A DNA stretch of 64,000 nucleotides, taken from assembly GCA_013180625.2 (NCBI GenBank), contig SNVD02003345.1:1-64000 (forward strand), written 5' to 3'. The notes under the pieces are model-generated. The model saw nothing but the letters and a program-made list of their open reading frames with translations, made no database searches and was not told the DNA's origin. The translations under genes were made by a program, and so were the position numbers. This DNA comes from Boswellia sacra (Eukaryota > Streptophyta > Magnoliopsida > Sapindales > Burseraceae). This document shows positions 24,256 to 35,741 of this stretch, one piece after another. Numbering within the stretch: position 1 is the first letter of the stretch; each line of letters starts with the position of its first letter.

Positions 24256-26228
24256 TATGATGCCTTCTCGAGAATAACTTATTATTCTTTATTATTCAAT
24301 TATATGCCAATTGTATTATTATTTGGTTAAGTGAATTACGTGAAAATGTGCAGATCAGCCAAGTGGAATTGAGATACGTCATATCGTTATGCAAAGCATC
24401 CTTATTTTTATTTAGTTACTTATTTTTACAAGCAAACACCTAAACTCAAGGAAACTTTTTATCCACTGAAAAAAGTATTCGTCAAACAAACTATGAATTT
24501 AAGTACTATCTTTTGGAAGAATCTATTATTGCGTTGTTTGCTAAATTGAAAAATGTCACCTTTGCGCCCAATGCCATTGAATTTGATGACGAATAGAAAA
24601 TGGAAGAAAACTAAAGAGGAATCACATTTACGATACCGACATGTAATTTATTGAAATAATAATAAGTTCATTAACTAACTCGATTATTTTATACTACATG
24701 AAGGATGCAACATATTACGATGTATCCATGCGGAATGAAACAAAGTTAATTACGTTCGAAGAAACGTTCTTCTTGGAGCTCCTTGATTTTAATTGCAAGC
24801 ACAAATGCCTTTTGGCCACGGGCAGATTTGAGTACGATTTCCCAATAATCAACAAAACCCTGCCTTTTGTGGGCAATCTTTCTTGCAGTCTGCATTACCT
24901 TTGCAAGGTATTGGCAATATCTAGAAGGATTCAGCTCTCGGAAGCTCAAGGAATGGGATACCTATTGATTGGAATTTGTTAGGTAATCAAAAAGAAGCTA
25001 AAAAAATAAATAAATACACTACTTGCTTTAAAGACAGGTGGATGGACTAACATGAAGCCATGACAAGGAGGACAACCATAAAGGTCAGCTTGCTGCAGCA
25101 CATCTTCTCCATATTTTTTTTAGATTTAATAGTATGTAGAAACTCGATCAAACTAATAAAAAATGATATGACGTCCCTTACATTGCTAAGCCGTATTTAT
25201 AACTTGCTTCTCGACGTGCCGTTGTTGGTAATAAGCAAAACTTGTAACAGAGAACAAAACAATTTTCGTAAAAAACCTAACGAATGAGAAAGCTATCACC
25301 CTTTTTTATGGCTTTGTTACCCTAAATAAATAAAAAAACTTGCAACTAAATATGTAACGAAATGATTACATAACACCAATACCCTATAGCAGTCGATCGA
25401 TTAATTGAATTTTACGCGCGCATATGTAAGAGTCCATATACTATTTAACTTGTTGAACAATATTATCCTAAAACCAAGGGTTTAAATTAGAGCGCTGAAT
25501 TTTTGTACCTTAGGATCTATAAGAGTCAACCATGCAAGTCACATTTAGTTTTAAAAGATCTGCCTGTGTGGCATGTTCATTAAAGTTATGTGATTCGTAG
25601 TTTCACATTCTGATTTATGATTTATGTTTTTAGAGATTAAACTCAAAAATTAAAATTAATTTTACTTGGGAGACCAAAAACAAAAAGTTAATATTATTGA
25701 TTTGACGTACTGAATGATCATGTTGCTAAGGTGTCCCGCTTTTGCCAAGTTGCCTTCCAGTTTTGCATCGGCAAAATGATTACTTACCATGCAGCTTCAA
25801 AGTATAGGAATTTCTTACACTTCATGTACACAATAGATACACAACGATAAGATTTTTAATTGGATAGATAGGGAAAGCCGAATCATGAGACCATATAATA
25901 TCTCTTTTAATTTTTAATTTATTTTTGCATTCGATGAATCATGACATGAAAATGGCAGTGCTTACTGACAGTATTTTCCCTCAAATTGTTGGTGCAGTCT
26001 TAAACTTTGACACTCTTTCTTTTGGCAAGAATATACAAACTCTTTTGACTACACATCCAATGTAAAGCGAAACAGACAAATAACTAAAATAATCAACCCG
26101 TTTCACCGTTGATCCCTTCCGTAGCTTTCTGTTGGCTACAACTTGAAGGCGCACTTTTTTTGGGTTCATTCCTTCAAAATTACTTATCGAACAAGCCTCG
26201 TGAAGAATGAATATTGAGGTTATTCCAT
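24256..26228. repeat. Array unit 8 (1973 bp)
   Basis: Shares the gatgacgaatag variant with unit 1. One base change removes the stop that closes the plus-strand ORF in other units, giving a 94-codon open stretch at 24698-24982. It encodes no domain I recognise. Confidence 0.8.
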
Positions 26229-28192
26229 TATGATGCCTTTTCGAGAATAACTTATTATTCTTTATTATTCAATTATATACTAATTGTATTATTATTTGGT
26301 TAAGTGGATTATGTGGAAGTGTGCAGATCAGCCAAGTGGAATTGAGATACGTCATATTGTTTTACAAAGCATCCTTATTTTTACAAGCAAACACATAAAC
26401 TCAAGGAAACTTTTTATCCATAGAAAAAAGTAATCATCAAACAAACTACGAATTTAAGTACTATCTTTTGGAAGAATCTATCATTGCGTTGTTTGCTAAA
26501 TCGAAAAATGTCATCGTTTGTCCCCAATGCCATTGAATTTGGTAAGGAATGGAAAATCGAAGAAAACTAAAGAGGAATCACATTTACGATGCCGACATGT
26601 AATTTATTCAAATAATAATAAGTTCATTAACTAACTCGATTATTTTATACTACATGAAGGATGCAACATATTACGATGTATCCATGCGGAATGAAACAAA
26701 GTTAATTACGTTCGAAGAAACGTTCTTCTTGGAGCTCCTTGATTTTAATTGCACGCACAAATGCCTTTTGGCCACGGGCAGATTTGAGTATGATTTCCCG
26801 TGATGCAACAAAACCCTACCTTTTGTGGGCAATCTTTCTTGCAGTCTGCATCACTTTTGCAAGGTATTGGCAATATCTGGAAGGATGCGGCTCTCGGAAG
26901 CTCAAGGAATGGCATACCTGTCGATTGGAATTCGTTAGGTAATCAAAAAGAAGCTAAAAAAATAGATAAATACACTACTTGCTTTAAAAACAGGTGGATG
27001 GACTAACATGAAGCCGTGACAAAGAGGACAACCATAAAGGTCAGCTTGCTGCAACATATCTTCTCCATATTTCTTTTAGATTTAATAGTATGTAGAAACT
27101 CGATCAAGCTAACAAAAAATGATATGACATCCTTTACATTGCTAAGCTGTATTTATAACTTGCTTCTCGACGTGCCGTAGTTGGTAATAAACAATACGTA
27201 TAACCGAAAACAAAACAATTTTCCTAAAAAACAGAACGAATGAGAAAGCTATCACACTTTTTTATGGCTTTGTTAGCCTAAATTAAAAAAAAAAACTTAC
27301 AACTAAATATGTAATGAAACGGGTACATAACACCAATACGCTATAGCATTCGATCGATTAATTTAATTTTAAGCGTGCATATCTAAGAGTCCATATACTA
27401 TTTAACTTGTTGAACCATATTATCCAAAAACCAAAGGGTTAAATTAGAGCGTTGAATTTTTGTACCTTAGGATCTATAAGAGTCAAGCACGCAGGTCGCA
27501 TTTAGTTTTAAAAGATTTGCCTATGCGGCAAGTTCATTAAAGATATGTGATTCGTAATTTCACATTCTGATTTATGATTTATGGTTTTAGAAATTAAACT
27601 CAAAAATGAAAACTAATTTTACTTGGGAGACCAAAAACAAAGAGTTAATATTGTTGATTTGATGTACTGAATGATCATGTTGTTAGGGTATCCCGCATTT
27701 ATTAAGTTTCCTTCCGGTTTTGGATTGGCAAAATGATTTGTTAAACATACCGTGCAACGTCAAAGTGTAAGAATTTCTTACACTTCATGTACACAATAGA
27801 TACACTACGATAAGATTTTTAATTGGATAGACAGGGAAAGCCGAATCATGAGACCATATAATATCTCTTTTAATTATTTATCTATTTTTGTATTCGGTGA
27901 ATCATGACATGAAAATGGCAATGCTTATCGACAGTAATTAGCCTAAAAAATATTGGTGTATGCTTAAACTCTGATGGTCTTTTTTTTGGCAGGAATGCAC
28001 AAACTCTTTTTGCTATACATCCAATGTAAAAACAAGCAGACAAATTACTAAAGTAATCAACTTGTTTCACTGTTGATCCCTTCCATAGCTTTCTACTGGC
28101 CACAACTTGAAGGCGTGCTTTTTTTGTGTTCATTCCTTCAAATTTGGTTATTGGACAGGCCTCATGAAAAATGAATACCGACGATATTCCAC
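26229..28192. repeat. Array unit 9 (1964 bp)
   Basis: Full unit with a roughly 20-bp deletion near 26375. Its recurring minus-strand ORF is broken. Confidence 0.8.
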
Positions 28193-30015
28193 TATGATGC
28201 CTTTTCGGGAATAACTTATTATTCTTTATTATTTAATTACATGCTAAGTGTATCATTATGTGGTTAATCGGATTAAGTGAAAGAGTGTAGATCAGCCGAG
28301 TGGATTTGAGATATGTCATATTGTCATGTAAAGCATCGTAATTTTTATTTAGTTACTTGCTTTTGCTAGCAAACGCCTAAACTCAAAGAAACTTTTTATC
28401 TATTTAAAAAAGTTATCATCAAACAAATGAAGAATTTGTGTACTATCTTTTGGATGAATCTATCATTGTGCTGTATGGTAAATCAAAAAATATTGTAATG
28501 ACCGGTCCCCCGCCCGGGTTCACCGCAACACCGGGACCTTACGATTGTCATCGATCGCACAACAGTCACGTATTGTCTGCTATGGGCCCCACAGGTCCCG
28601 CACGGCTTGTCCTCTGGGATTTCAAGAGGTGGCCCCCGTGTGGCACTTTTTTCCTGCAGGATTCAAGAGGTGGCCCCCACGTGGCACTTTGCATCATAGA
28701 AGCGCGTCCCTCAGCTCTTGAACCTGGACCTCCTTAAAGGCACCCAAAGTTCAAATCGAGTACCATTTGGGCAAGCGCGCTTTTACTGTAACAACCCGTC
28801 CCCCGCCGAGCGCACTGCAGCACCGGGACCTTACTGTTGTCCTCGATTGCACAACAGTCACGTATTGTCCGCTGTGGGCCCCACATGTCTCGTACGGCTT
28901 TGTCCTCTCCATATTTGTTTTAGATGTAATATTACGTAGAAACTCGATAAAACTAATAAAAAAATGATATGACATCCCTTACATTACTAAGCCATATTTA
29001 TAACTTCCTTCCCGAGGTTCTGTAGTTGGTATTAAACGGAACTTGTAACGGATAACAAAACAATTTTCCTAAAAAACCTAACGAATGAGAAAGCTATCAC
29101 AATTTTTTTTGGCTTTGTTAGCCTCAATAAATAAATGTACAACTAAATAAGGAAACGGGTTCATACCACCATTACGCTATAACATTCGATCGATTAATTT
29201 AATTTTAAGCTTGAATATGTAGGAGTCCATCTACTATTTAACTTGTTGAACAATATTATCTTAAGACCAAGGGGTTTAATTAGAGCGTTGAATTTTTGTA
29301 CCTTACGATCTATAAGAGTCCACCACGCAGGTCACATTTAGTTTCAAAAGATCTGCCTGTGTGGCAAGTTCATTAAAGTTATGTGATTCGTAATTTCACA
29401 TTCTGATTTATGATTTATGTTTTCAGAAATTAAACTAAAAAATGAAAATTAATTTTACTTGGGAGACCAAAAGCAAAGAGTTAATATTATCAATTTGACG
29501 TACTGAATGATCATGTTGTTAGGGTATCCCGCTTTGGTTAAGTTGCCTTCCGGTTTTGCATCGGCAAAATGATTTGTTAAACTTACCATGCAGCTTCAAA
29601 GTATAAGAATTTCTTACACTTCATGTACACAACAGATACACAACGATAAGATTTTTAATTGGATGGACAAGGAAAGCCGAATCATGAGACCATATAATAT
29701 CTCTTTTATTTATTTATTTATTTTTGCATTAGACAAAGCATGACATGGAAATGGCAATGCTTATTGATTGTAATTTGTCGCAAAATTATTGGTGTATGCT
29801 TAAATTTCGATACTCTTTTTTTTTTGGCAGGAATATACAAACTCTTTTTACTACACATCCAATGTAAAAAGAAATAGACAAATAACTAAAGTAATCAACT
29901 TATTTCACTATTGATCCCTTCCATAGCTTTCTATTGGCCACAACTTGAAGGCGTACTTTTTTTGTGTTCACTTCTTCAACAGGCCTCATAAAAAATAATT
30001 CCGATAATATTCCGC
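28193..30015. repeat. Array unit 10 (1823 bp) with a foreign GC-rich patch
   Basis: More diverged than units 1-9. The part between the tttgctaaat block and ctctccatattt, normally nearly 600 bp, is replaced by about 415 bp of unrelated GC-rich DNA. Confidence 0.8.
28494..28910. mobile_element. GC-rich insert with two direct repeats, LTR-like fragments
   Basis: Two direct repeats of about 120 bp (28494-28616 and 28787-28910) each start TGTAA, then gacc or aacc, then gtcccccgcc. They share caccgggacctta, cgcacaacagtcacgtattg (with small changes) and gggccccaca. Between them is a second short duplication (attcaagaggtggccccc at about 28619 and 28662). The TG start and GC-rich content suggest LTR ends of an unrelated retroelement. 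No CA end or target duplication is clear, so the element type is not settled. Confidence 0.5.
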
Positions 30016-30312
30016 TATGATGCCTTTTTGGGAATAACTTATTATTCTTTATTATTTAATTATACACTAAGTGTATTATTATTTGGTTAAGTGGATTAAG
30101 TGGAAGAGTGCAGATCAACCAAGTGGATTTGTGATATGTCATATTGTCATTTAAGGCATCCTAATTTTTATTTAGTTACTTATTTTTGCTAAGAAACACC
30201 TAAACTCAAAGAAACTTTTTATCTATTTAAAAAAAGTAATCATTAAATAAACTAAGAATTTAAGTACTATCTTTCAGAAGAATCTATCATGGTGTTGTAT
30301 GCTAAATTGAAA
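30016..30312. repeat. Array unit 11 (partial, right edge)
   Basis: Only the first 297 bp of a unit. Homology ends after gctaaattgaaa. As in unit 10, divergence is higher than in the array core, as expected at an array edge. Confidence 0.8.
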
Positions 30313-31048
30313 GCTTTAGGTTGGTTTTTCCCCAACTCTCCTCTTTTTGCATCCATGGGCGCTTTGTTCATCTAAATTGCTTGACATTCATCTTTGCTTC
30401 ATCATTGAGCCTAAAAAATCAAGTATCTACAATAGCAAATTAAAGTTTTAATTATTTTTATATTAATAATTGGTCATATTAGTGGATAATTTTCATTAAT
30501 ATAAATAAATAGATTATGGTTGGTTAAGCATATATGTGTTAAATAATTATGTAGGTTATGTAAGTTAATGTAATATAGTTACACAACACGTTTATTAAAT
30601 GGATTGTATTTGAGTTTCAAGTTTTGACATGAATAATTAAATGGGTCATGTCTATATTAGGCAAAATTTTACTAGTTTATATCATAGAACAGAACAAAAA
30701 TACGGATTATCGCCCCTAAATATAGTGGTTGCACCCATCCATATGACTGCTTTTTTATATAATATATATATATATATATATAATTGTAAAAAAATTTATA
30801 ATTCAAGCAAAAAATTTTTTAAATAATAAAAAATTGTAAAAAAAAGGGGTACAGCCACAGTAGAAGCTGTACCCTAGCCATTTTCATAGGAATGCAAAAA
30901 AGGAATGTAACAGCCGATAGTATCACCAAGTACACAGACAATACAAAGTCAGTACTGGGTAGTGGTTGTGGATCAGGCCATTATTTTTCTCTCAATATAT
31001 CATATATTAATTTGCTGAAAAATTCAAGAAAGTTAATTATCTTTGCAT
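30313..31048. other. AT-rich spacer between array and CACTA element B
   Basis: No gene recognised. A (TA)n run lies at about 30762-30782 and A/T-rich low-complexity sequence follows to about 30845. Confidence 0.6.
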
Positions 31049-31071
31049 CACTAGTAGAAAAAGGGCCTACG

Positions 31072-31345
31072 GCAACGTGCAGGCACATGTTGCTGTTCTG
31101 CGTGTTGTGAAAAGTCTATGACATTCCATAACGTGCATTGCATGTTGTCGTAGGTCCTTTTGCTTGTTGCAGTTAAGGATTTGGCAACGTGCATCGCACG
31201 TTGCTAAAGACCAAGCAATTGTGAACTTTTAGCAACGTGCAATGCATGTTGCTATTTGCTAAATCGCAACGTGCATTGCACGTTGCTGTATCAGAAATGG
31301 CAACGTGCATTGCTCGTTGCTGTATATCTTCAATCGCAACGTGCA
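31072..31345. repeat. Left subterminal palindrome cluster (GCAACGTGC motif)
   Basis: At least six occurrences of caacgtgca, most followed within a few bases by its complement (for example gcaacgtgcattgcacgttgc at about 31266). Spacing is about 30-60 bp. The right-end cluster uses the same motif. Confidence 0.9.
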
Positions 31346-32050
31346 ATAGTATAATATATATTTTTAAATTAGATGCATATATATTTTTATAATTTTTTTT
31401 GGTAATTTGTGATGCTTGTAATATTTTATAACTATATACATCATAATAGAAATGATTACATTCAAGTTCACAATTATATATAACATCAAAGTGCACATTT
31501 AAATTAAAATGAATATCATTACAATACTAAAAGTTCAAGTACTTGTGTCTATGCAACAAGTAACAAGCATTGGAATTTAAAACAAGTAGCCTACATGAAC
31601 AATAAGAAAATAACAAGTACTAGATGATTTGAGTGCTTGAAATACAACAAATGAAACAACCATTAGAAATCAAAATGTCTTCTCCTCTTTAACACTTTCA
31701 TCATCTTGAAGATTTTAATAAACACCACCAAAGCCTACACAAGAAAATATTAACAAATTAGTTATTTTGAACACAATCTTATGCCAAGTTAAATTTATAA
31801 ATAAAAATAGTTGTCATAACAATCAAAAAAAATTCGGCAGAGTTTCATCAATTTATTGGCCTTTCCCAAAAGTACATAACATATCAAAAACACTTCTAAT
31901 ACCAAATCATTTTTATAGAACAACAAATAGAAGGCACATAGAGAGAACCTCTCATAGCAATGAAGATGAATTGAGCAACTCCAACTCCAAAAGAAGGCAT
32001 ATTGAATGGTTCCGAAACACGAGTCTTGCTACATAGATGGAGCCAAATAT

Positions 32051-33804
32051 CTAAATAGCGTTGCTTTTAAAGTACTTTTGAAAGCTTTCCTCTTCCCTAC
32101 AGTATCTGCACACAACTTTATATAATTCAATCAAGAGCCGTGGGAATCGGCTTGCAAAATACTCATCAAATCCTTCTGGAACTGGTCCTACAAGTTCCTG
32201 AAATAGCCAACAAAAAGAAAGATCTGAGTATCAGTGATTCAGCTTTCAATATTATATACCAGATTTAGGTTACCATCCATACTAACTCATTATAACAATA
32301 AAACCTTTAAGGAGAAAAGGAAAATGTGAAAATGTACTGAGTGGATGGCCAGGTTTGTCAGGGTTAGATTTTATTTTTCCAAACATTCATTAAATGGATC
32401 ATCATACCTGTACTAATGAAATCTTTCACTGACCCTCAACTATTACAAATTTAAAGTTTAATATATAATTATAAGTTTGGGAAGCTAACCTGTCACTAGT
32501 GTCACGAAAAAATGACAGTCTCATCTGAGGACTCCAAAATAGAGGATGGAGCAACACTTCCATTGCACTTGGCCTGACAAACCAGGAATATTTTATTAGC
32601 AAACATTAGAGAAATTACAAACATTTCAAGAGGCTGAAATATCCACTCTGGCATTGAACACTATGGCCAGAGACATGCAAAATAGTAATCTTACCTCAGT
32701 TGAGGATCACGGTTTAACAAACGGAAAATAATATCCTCAGCTTCAGGTATACCATGCACCAATTTAAGGTCCATTTGGTTCTTCACAATATTGATATCAC
32801 GCTCAAGACGTTCGCCAAAAGGATGTCTGCCACTAGTGATGCAAAAAAACAGAACACAACCTAAACTAAACAAATCTTTTGCGTGAGTTTGGCGGCCATG
32901 AAGAAGTTGTTCAGGTGCTTGCCAACCAGAACTGCCACAACCTGTAATTAAGTCAACAAATATTAGACTAAAACAACCAATAACCACTAAAGTTTTACAT
33001 ACAAAATCTGTAGGATACAGGATAAGAGAGTGGAACTCAGCAGGAAAAGTCTAGGATCACCAGCTCTACCACAACCCTGTGACATAAAAACTTGAAAATG
33101 GACCACAAGGCCTTAATAGAATAGATCTGTAGGTGGTCTAGACCTAATTAAATACTTATGGGGAATGACAATTCATATGGCCCTCTCCTCTTCTGTAGTA
33201 AATATAAAGTTTATACCACATGAATGTTGCTAAAACTAGATGCACAAGTCCCGATGGATTATTCCCAAATCATGTAGATGCACAAGGCCAGAAACAATGT
33301 CCCTGTGTTTCAGAAAGATCAATAACTACTTGCTCATATAAAACCAAAATAATAAGAAATATAATAGAAAAACTAATGCCTATGTCCATTGGTGTCGTCT
33401 GTGTTAGGAGCAAAGACATTAATATGGTGGGATGTCATTAAAAAAAAGAAAAAAAAAACTCAAAATATAAATATATCATATTTAAGCATCAGGAAGAATT
33501 GTGAATTAACCTCATCAATTTCAACAATAGAGGGGATGGATAGCCATTTGCTTTCCACAAGTTAAGATCTTGCATCATGCCCTTAACTGAATCCAAACGG
33601 AACTTATATTCAATCACAGCTATCGATGATTGGTCTTCACTAAAGATGGTGTTATGAAAAGAGTTTGAGTAAATTTGAATCAGATCATCCAAGCTGCAAG
33701 TACAACGCTCTAGAGAAAGATACACAAAATCTTGATCATTCTCCACCCCGTACCATCGAACAATGTTTGGATGTCGATCAGATGTTAATAATATAACATC
33801 TTTC
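32051..33804 (-). pseudogene. IRE1: IRE1 kinase/RNase remnant (four exons)
   Basis: Exons in minus-strand order: 33511-about 33804 (SDRHPNIVRWYGVENDQDFV, LSLERCTCSLDDLIQIY), 32695-32941 (GCGSSGWQAPEQLLHGRQTH, then FSLGCVLFFCITSGRHPFG), 32490-32573 (PSAMEVLLHPLFWSPQMRLS) and 32051-32197 (ELVGPVPEGFDEYFASRFPR, CRYCREEESFQKYFKSN, stop). These match plant IRE1, the ER-membrane sensor that splices bZIP60 mRNA in the unfolded protein response. The lumenal and membrane parts, the exon with the HRD and DFG-type catalytic motifs, and most of the RNase (KEN) domain are missing, so no activity is possible. The exons that remain have intact frames and splice sites, which suggests fairly recent capture. 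Confidence 0.93.
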
Positions 33805-34177
33805 TATAAAGAATAGGGATAATTCTGAAATTACAAAATCTATAACACTATTTATATTTGTTAAATTCATTTTCTATGTTTTCCTCCCATAACCCAGTCT
33901 TCTATTAAATTCATTTTCTATTCTTCCTCCAATAACTCTCAATCTTCTAGTAATGAATTTCCACTTTGCTGAATAGTTTTTTGGCTAAAGTTATAAGATA
34001 AAGAATGAAACATTTTTAATCTTTGAACATGAAATTAGGTTTCATCCATCTATATCCAAATTTATCATTTAAAATGAACATTGTAAACATATGGTAAAAA
34101 TGCAGATAATTAAACTATTGCCAGAAAAAAAAATCATGCTAACATGATGAACTAATTAATGTCCAACACAAACTTAC

Positions 34178-34250
34178 AGTCATGTAAATAGGTCTGTGAA
34201 ACCCGCAAACTTCGGTGAAGCAAGGAAGCGCCCCAACATGGTCCAAGTGA
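34178..34250 (-). pseudogene. INTS11 / CPSF73-II single exon
   Basis: A 73-bp exon between an AG acceptor and a GTAAGT donor reads HLDHVGALPCFTEVCG then FHRPIYMT. This is the metallo-beta-lactamase signature (end of HxHxDH) of Integrator subunit 11 / CPSF73-II, an RNA endonuclease. Only this exon is present. It lies upstream of the IRE1 exons on the same strand, so a transcript from the leader at 34.4-34.8 kb could splice through both. Confidence 0.8.
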
Positions 34251-34379
34251 CTGCAACCAAAGTTAACAAATATCACATGCCTTAACAAAAGTAGAAACCA
34301 AAACAAACAAACAAACACAAGAAAGCAACAAAGATAAATGGGTTTTAAACGGGTTTTACAAGTGAGTGATGATGATGCA

Positions 34380-34850
34380 ACTAAGAGACTCACTTCATAT
34401 ATCTCTTGCTTGAACTCAGTTGCAAGACACTCACCTGCTATATCATCTCCGAATGCTGCAGAACCGTCATCATCGGGTGAACCGTGGAGCTGTAGAGATA
34501 AGCCCGTCGTGGAGGTACTAAGAGCCTGGAGTCGTGGAGGGGAGCTGGCCGAAAGAGAGGAGGCTGGACTGCTGGAGCCGCGGAGCGGAGGCGATCTGGC
34601 TGTGCAGGAACAGCGACATGAGAGTGGAGCTGCGGAGGGAAGCTGGCAGGACAGTGGCTGGCCGAGAGGGGGCTGACCCAAAACGCTTGAGACGCTGCAA
34701 TTCCTGGAGCCGCGGAGGAGGACCGACTATGAGTAACAAGAGAGGGCGGCAGTGAGGAGTGCAATTAGGGATTTGATCAGCTTTCCAGCGAGACGGCAAC
34801 GAGAGACAGAGGATACAGAGCATGCGTTTGGAAGATTTAGAGGAAAAAAA
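34380..34850 (-). other. GC-rich leader/exon of the element B chimeric gene
   Basis: This block is clearly richer in GC than its surroundings. On the minus strand it is open for about 100 codons (Ser/Pro/Ala-rich) ending at a GTGAGT donor near 34391. Several overlapping frames are open on both strands because of base composition, so I do not claim a protein. It is placed like a 5' UTR or first exon, between the TATA box and the INTS11 exon. Its source gene is not recognised. Confidence 0.45.
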
Positions 34851-34856
34851 ATTTTC

Positions 34857-34864
34857 TTTATATA
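34857..34864 (-). promoter_or_regulatory. TATA box, element B cargo promoter
   Basis: TATATAAA-type box on the minus strand (plus ctttatata), followed by a pyrimidine-rich leader. It is suitably placed for transcription leftward through the INTS11 and IRE1 exons. Confidence 0.5.
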
Positions 34865-35588
34865 GGTTTGTAAAATTCTAGGATATCCAAATATATTCAA
34901 GAGTGTCACATTACCCCTATTAATATCATTTAGCTCCTCATATTTTATTTATTTTCATACACGCCTTTATTGCCCTTTCAAGCTAAAACGACAACGTTTT
35001 TATTGCCTTTTTATTAAAAAAAAAATAATAATTTACTTAACTTTCAAATTTTATATAAAATAATTTATTTATTCTTTAAATTTTTTAGTTTTTACTATTA
35101 TATCTTAATGAATTTAAATTTAAATTTATCTCTTATTTAATATCTTGAATAATAATTTCAATTTATCATTGTTCTTCCTTCTCTATCTAAAAATTTTTAA
35201 TAATTAGTGTAATTTTCCATAACATTTAAAATTTAAAATAATTTTAATTATTTTTAATAATTTCATATGATTTTTTAAATTTCATAATACAAAATTGTAT
35301 TTTTTATTTTTATTTTGATATTTAACATTTTCTTTTTAATATGAAAATAAATTCATAAGAAAAAACATTTTGTGTTTATAGTATAATATATATACTACCT
35401 CAATGGCATTATGAAATTTTCATTTTTCTAAATTTTTAGAATATTATATTTTTTAATTGACTAAAATTAAATTTTTTCTTATTTCATAAATTAATTAATT
35501 GCGTGTTATTTATTTTTAAATTTCATATATTTTACGAATTAATATAAAAAATTAAATAATAATTTAATTTATTTCTTAGTTAAGGTTT

Positions 35589-35722
35589 TCGCAACGTGCA
35601 TGTGTTGCACGTTGTGAAAACCACATTTTAGCAACGTGCGCAAGGTGCATTTGTTGCACGTTGCCAAAAGATGGCTTTTGCAACGTGCACATGGTGCACG
35701 TTGCGAAAGGCCTGTTGCCATA
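35589..35722. repeat. Right subterminal palindrome cluster (GCAACGTGC motif)
   Basis: Three units of gcaacgtgc...gcacgttgc with longer loops, close to the right terminal inverted repeat of element B. Confidence 0.9.
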
Positions 35723-35741
35723 GGCCTCTTTTCTTCTAATG

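Larger units (their letters stand above)
9126..30312. repeat. Tandem array of an unrecognised 1.98-kb repeat
   Basis: Ten full units and one partial unit in head-to-tail order. The anchor (t/c)atgatgcc, followed by a string like ttttcgagaataac, starts at 9126, 11052, 13026, 16429, 18295, 20276, 22259, 24256, 26229, 28193 and 30016. Undisturbed units are 1964-1997 bp. Each is AT-rich with conserved blocks: gcagatcagccaagtggaat, gaaggatgcaacatatta, gcttgctgcagcatatc, gcattcgatcgattaattt and cttgaaggcgcac. Blocks with pyrimidine-rich tracts before AG look like decayed exons, suggesting the unit came from a gene or transposon piece. Short ORFs recur at fixed places in the unit, but differences between copies are not confined to third positions, so there is no sign of coding constraint. 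No rRNA, tRNA or known transposase was recognised. Confidence 0.9.
31049..35741. mobile_element. CACTA-like element B carrying IRE1 and INTS11 fragments
   Basis: The left end reads CACTAGTAGAAAAAGGGCC. The right end on the minus strand reads CATTAGAAGAAAAGAGGCC, an imperfect terminal inverted repeat. Just inside both ends are clusters of GCAACGTGC-type palindromes (31072-31345; 35589-35722), the layout expected of transposase-binding subterminal repeats in En/Spm elements. There is no transposase, so it is non-autonomous. The cargo (IRE1 exons, one INTS11 exon and a GC-rich leader with a TATA box) lies on the minus strand. A clear 3-bp target duplication is not visible (CAT left, TTG right). 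Confidence 0.75.

Noticed and set aside
32051..33804. A functional IRE1 gene
   Set aside because: The lumenal domain, membrane segment, catalytic HRD/DFG exon and most of the RNase domain are missing, and it lies within a transposon.
34338..34823. Several long overlapping ORFs on both strands in the GC-rich block
   Set aside because: High GC lowers stop frequency in all frames. The Ser/Pro/Ala-rich translations match no family.
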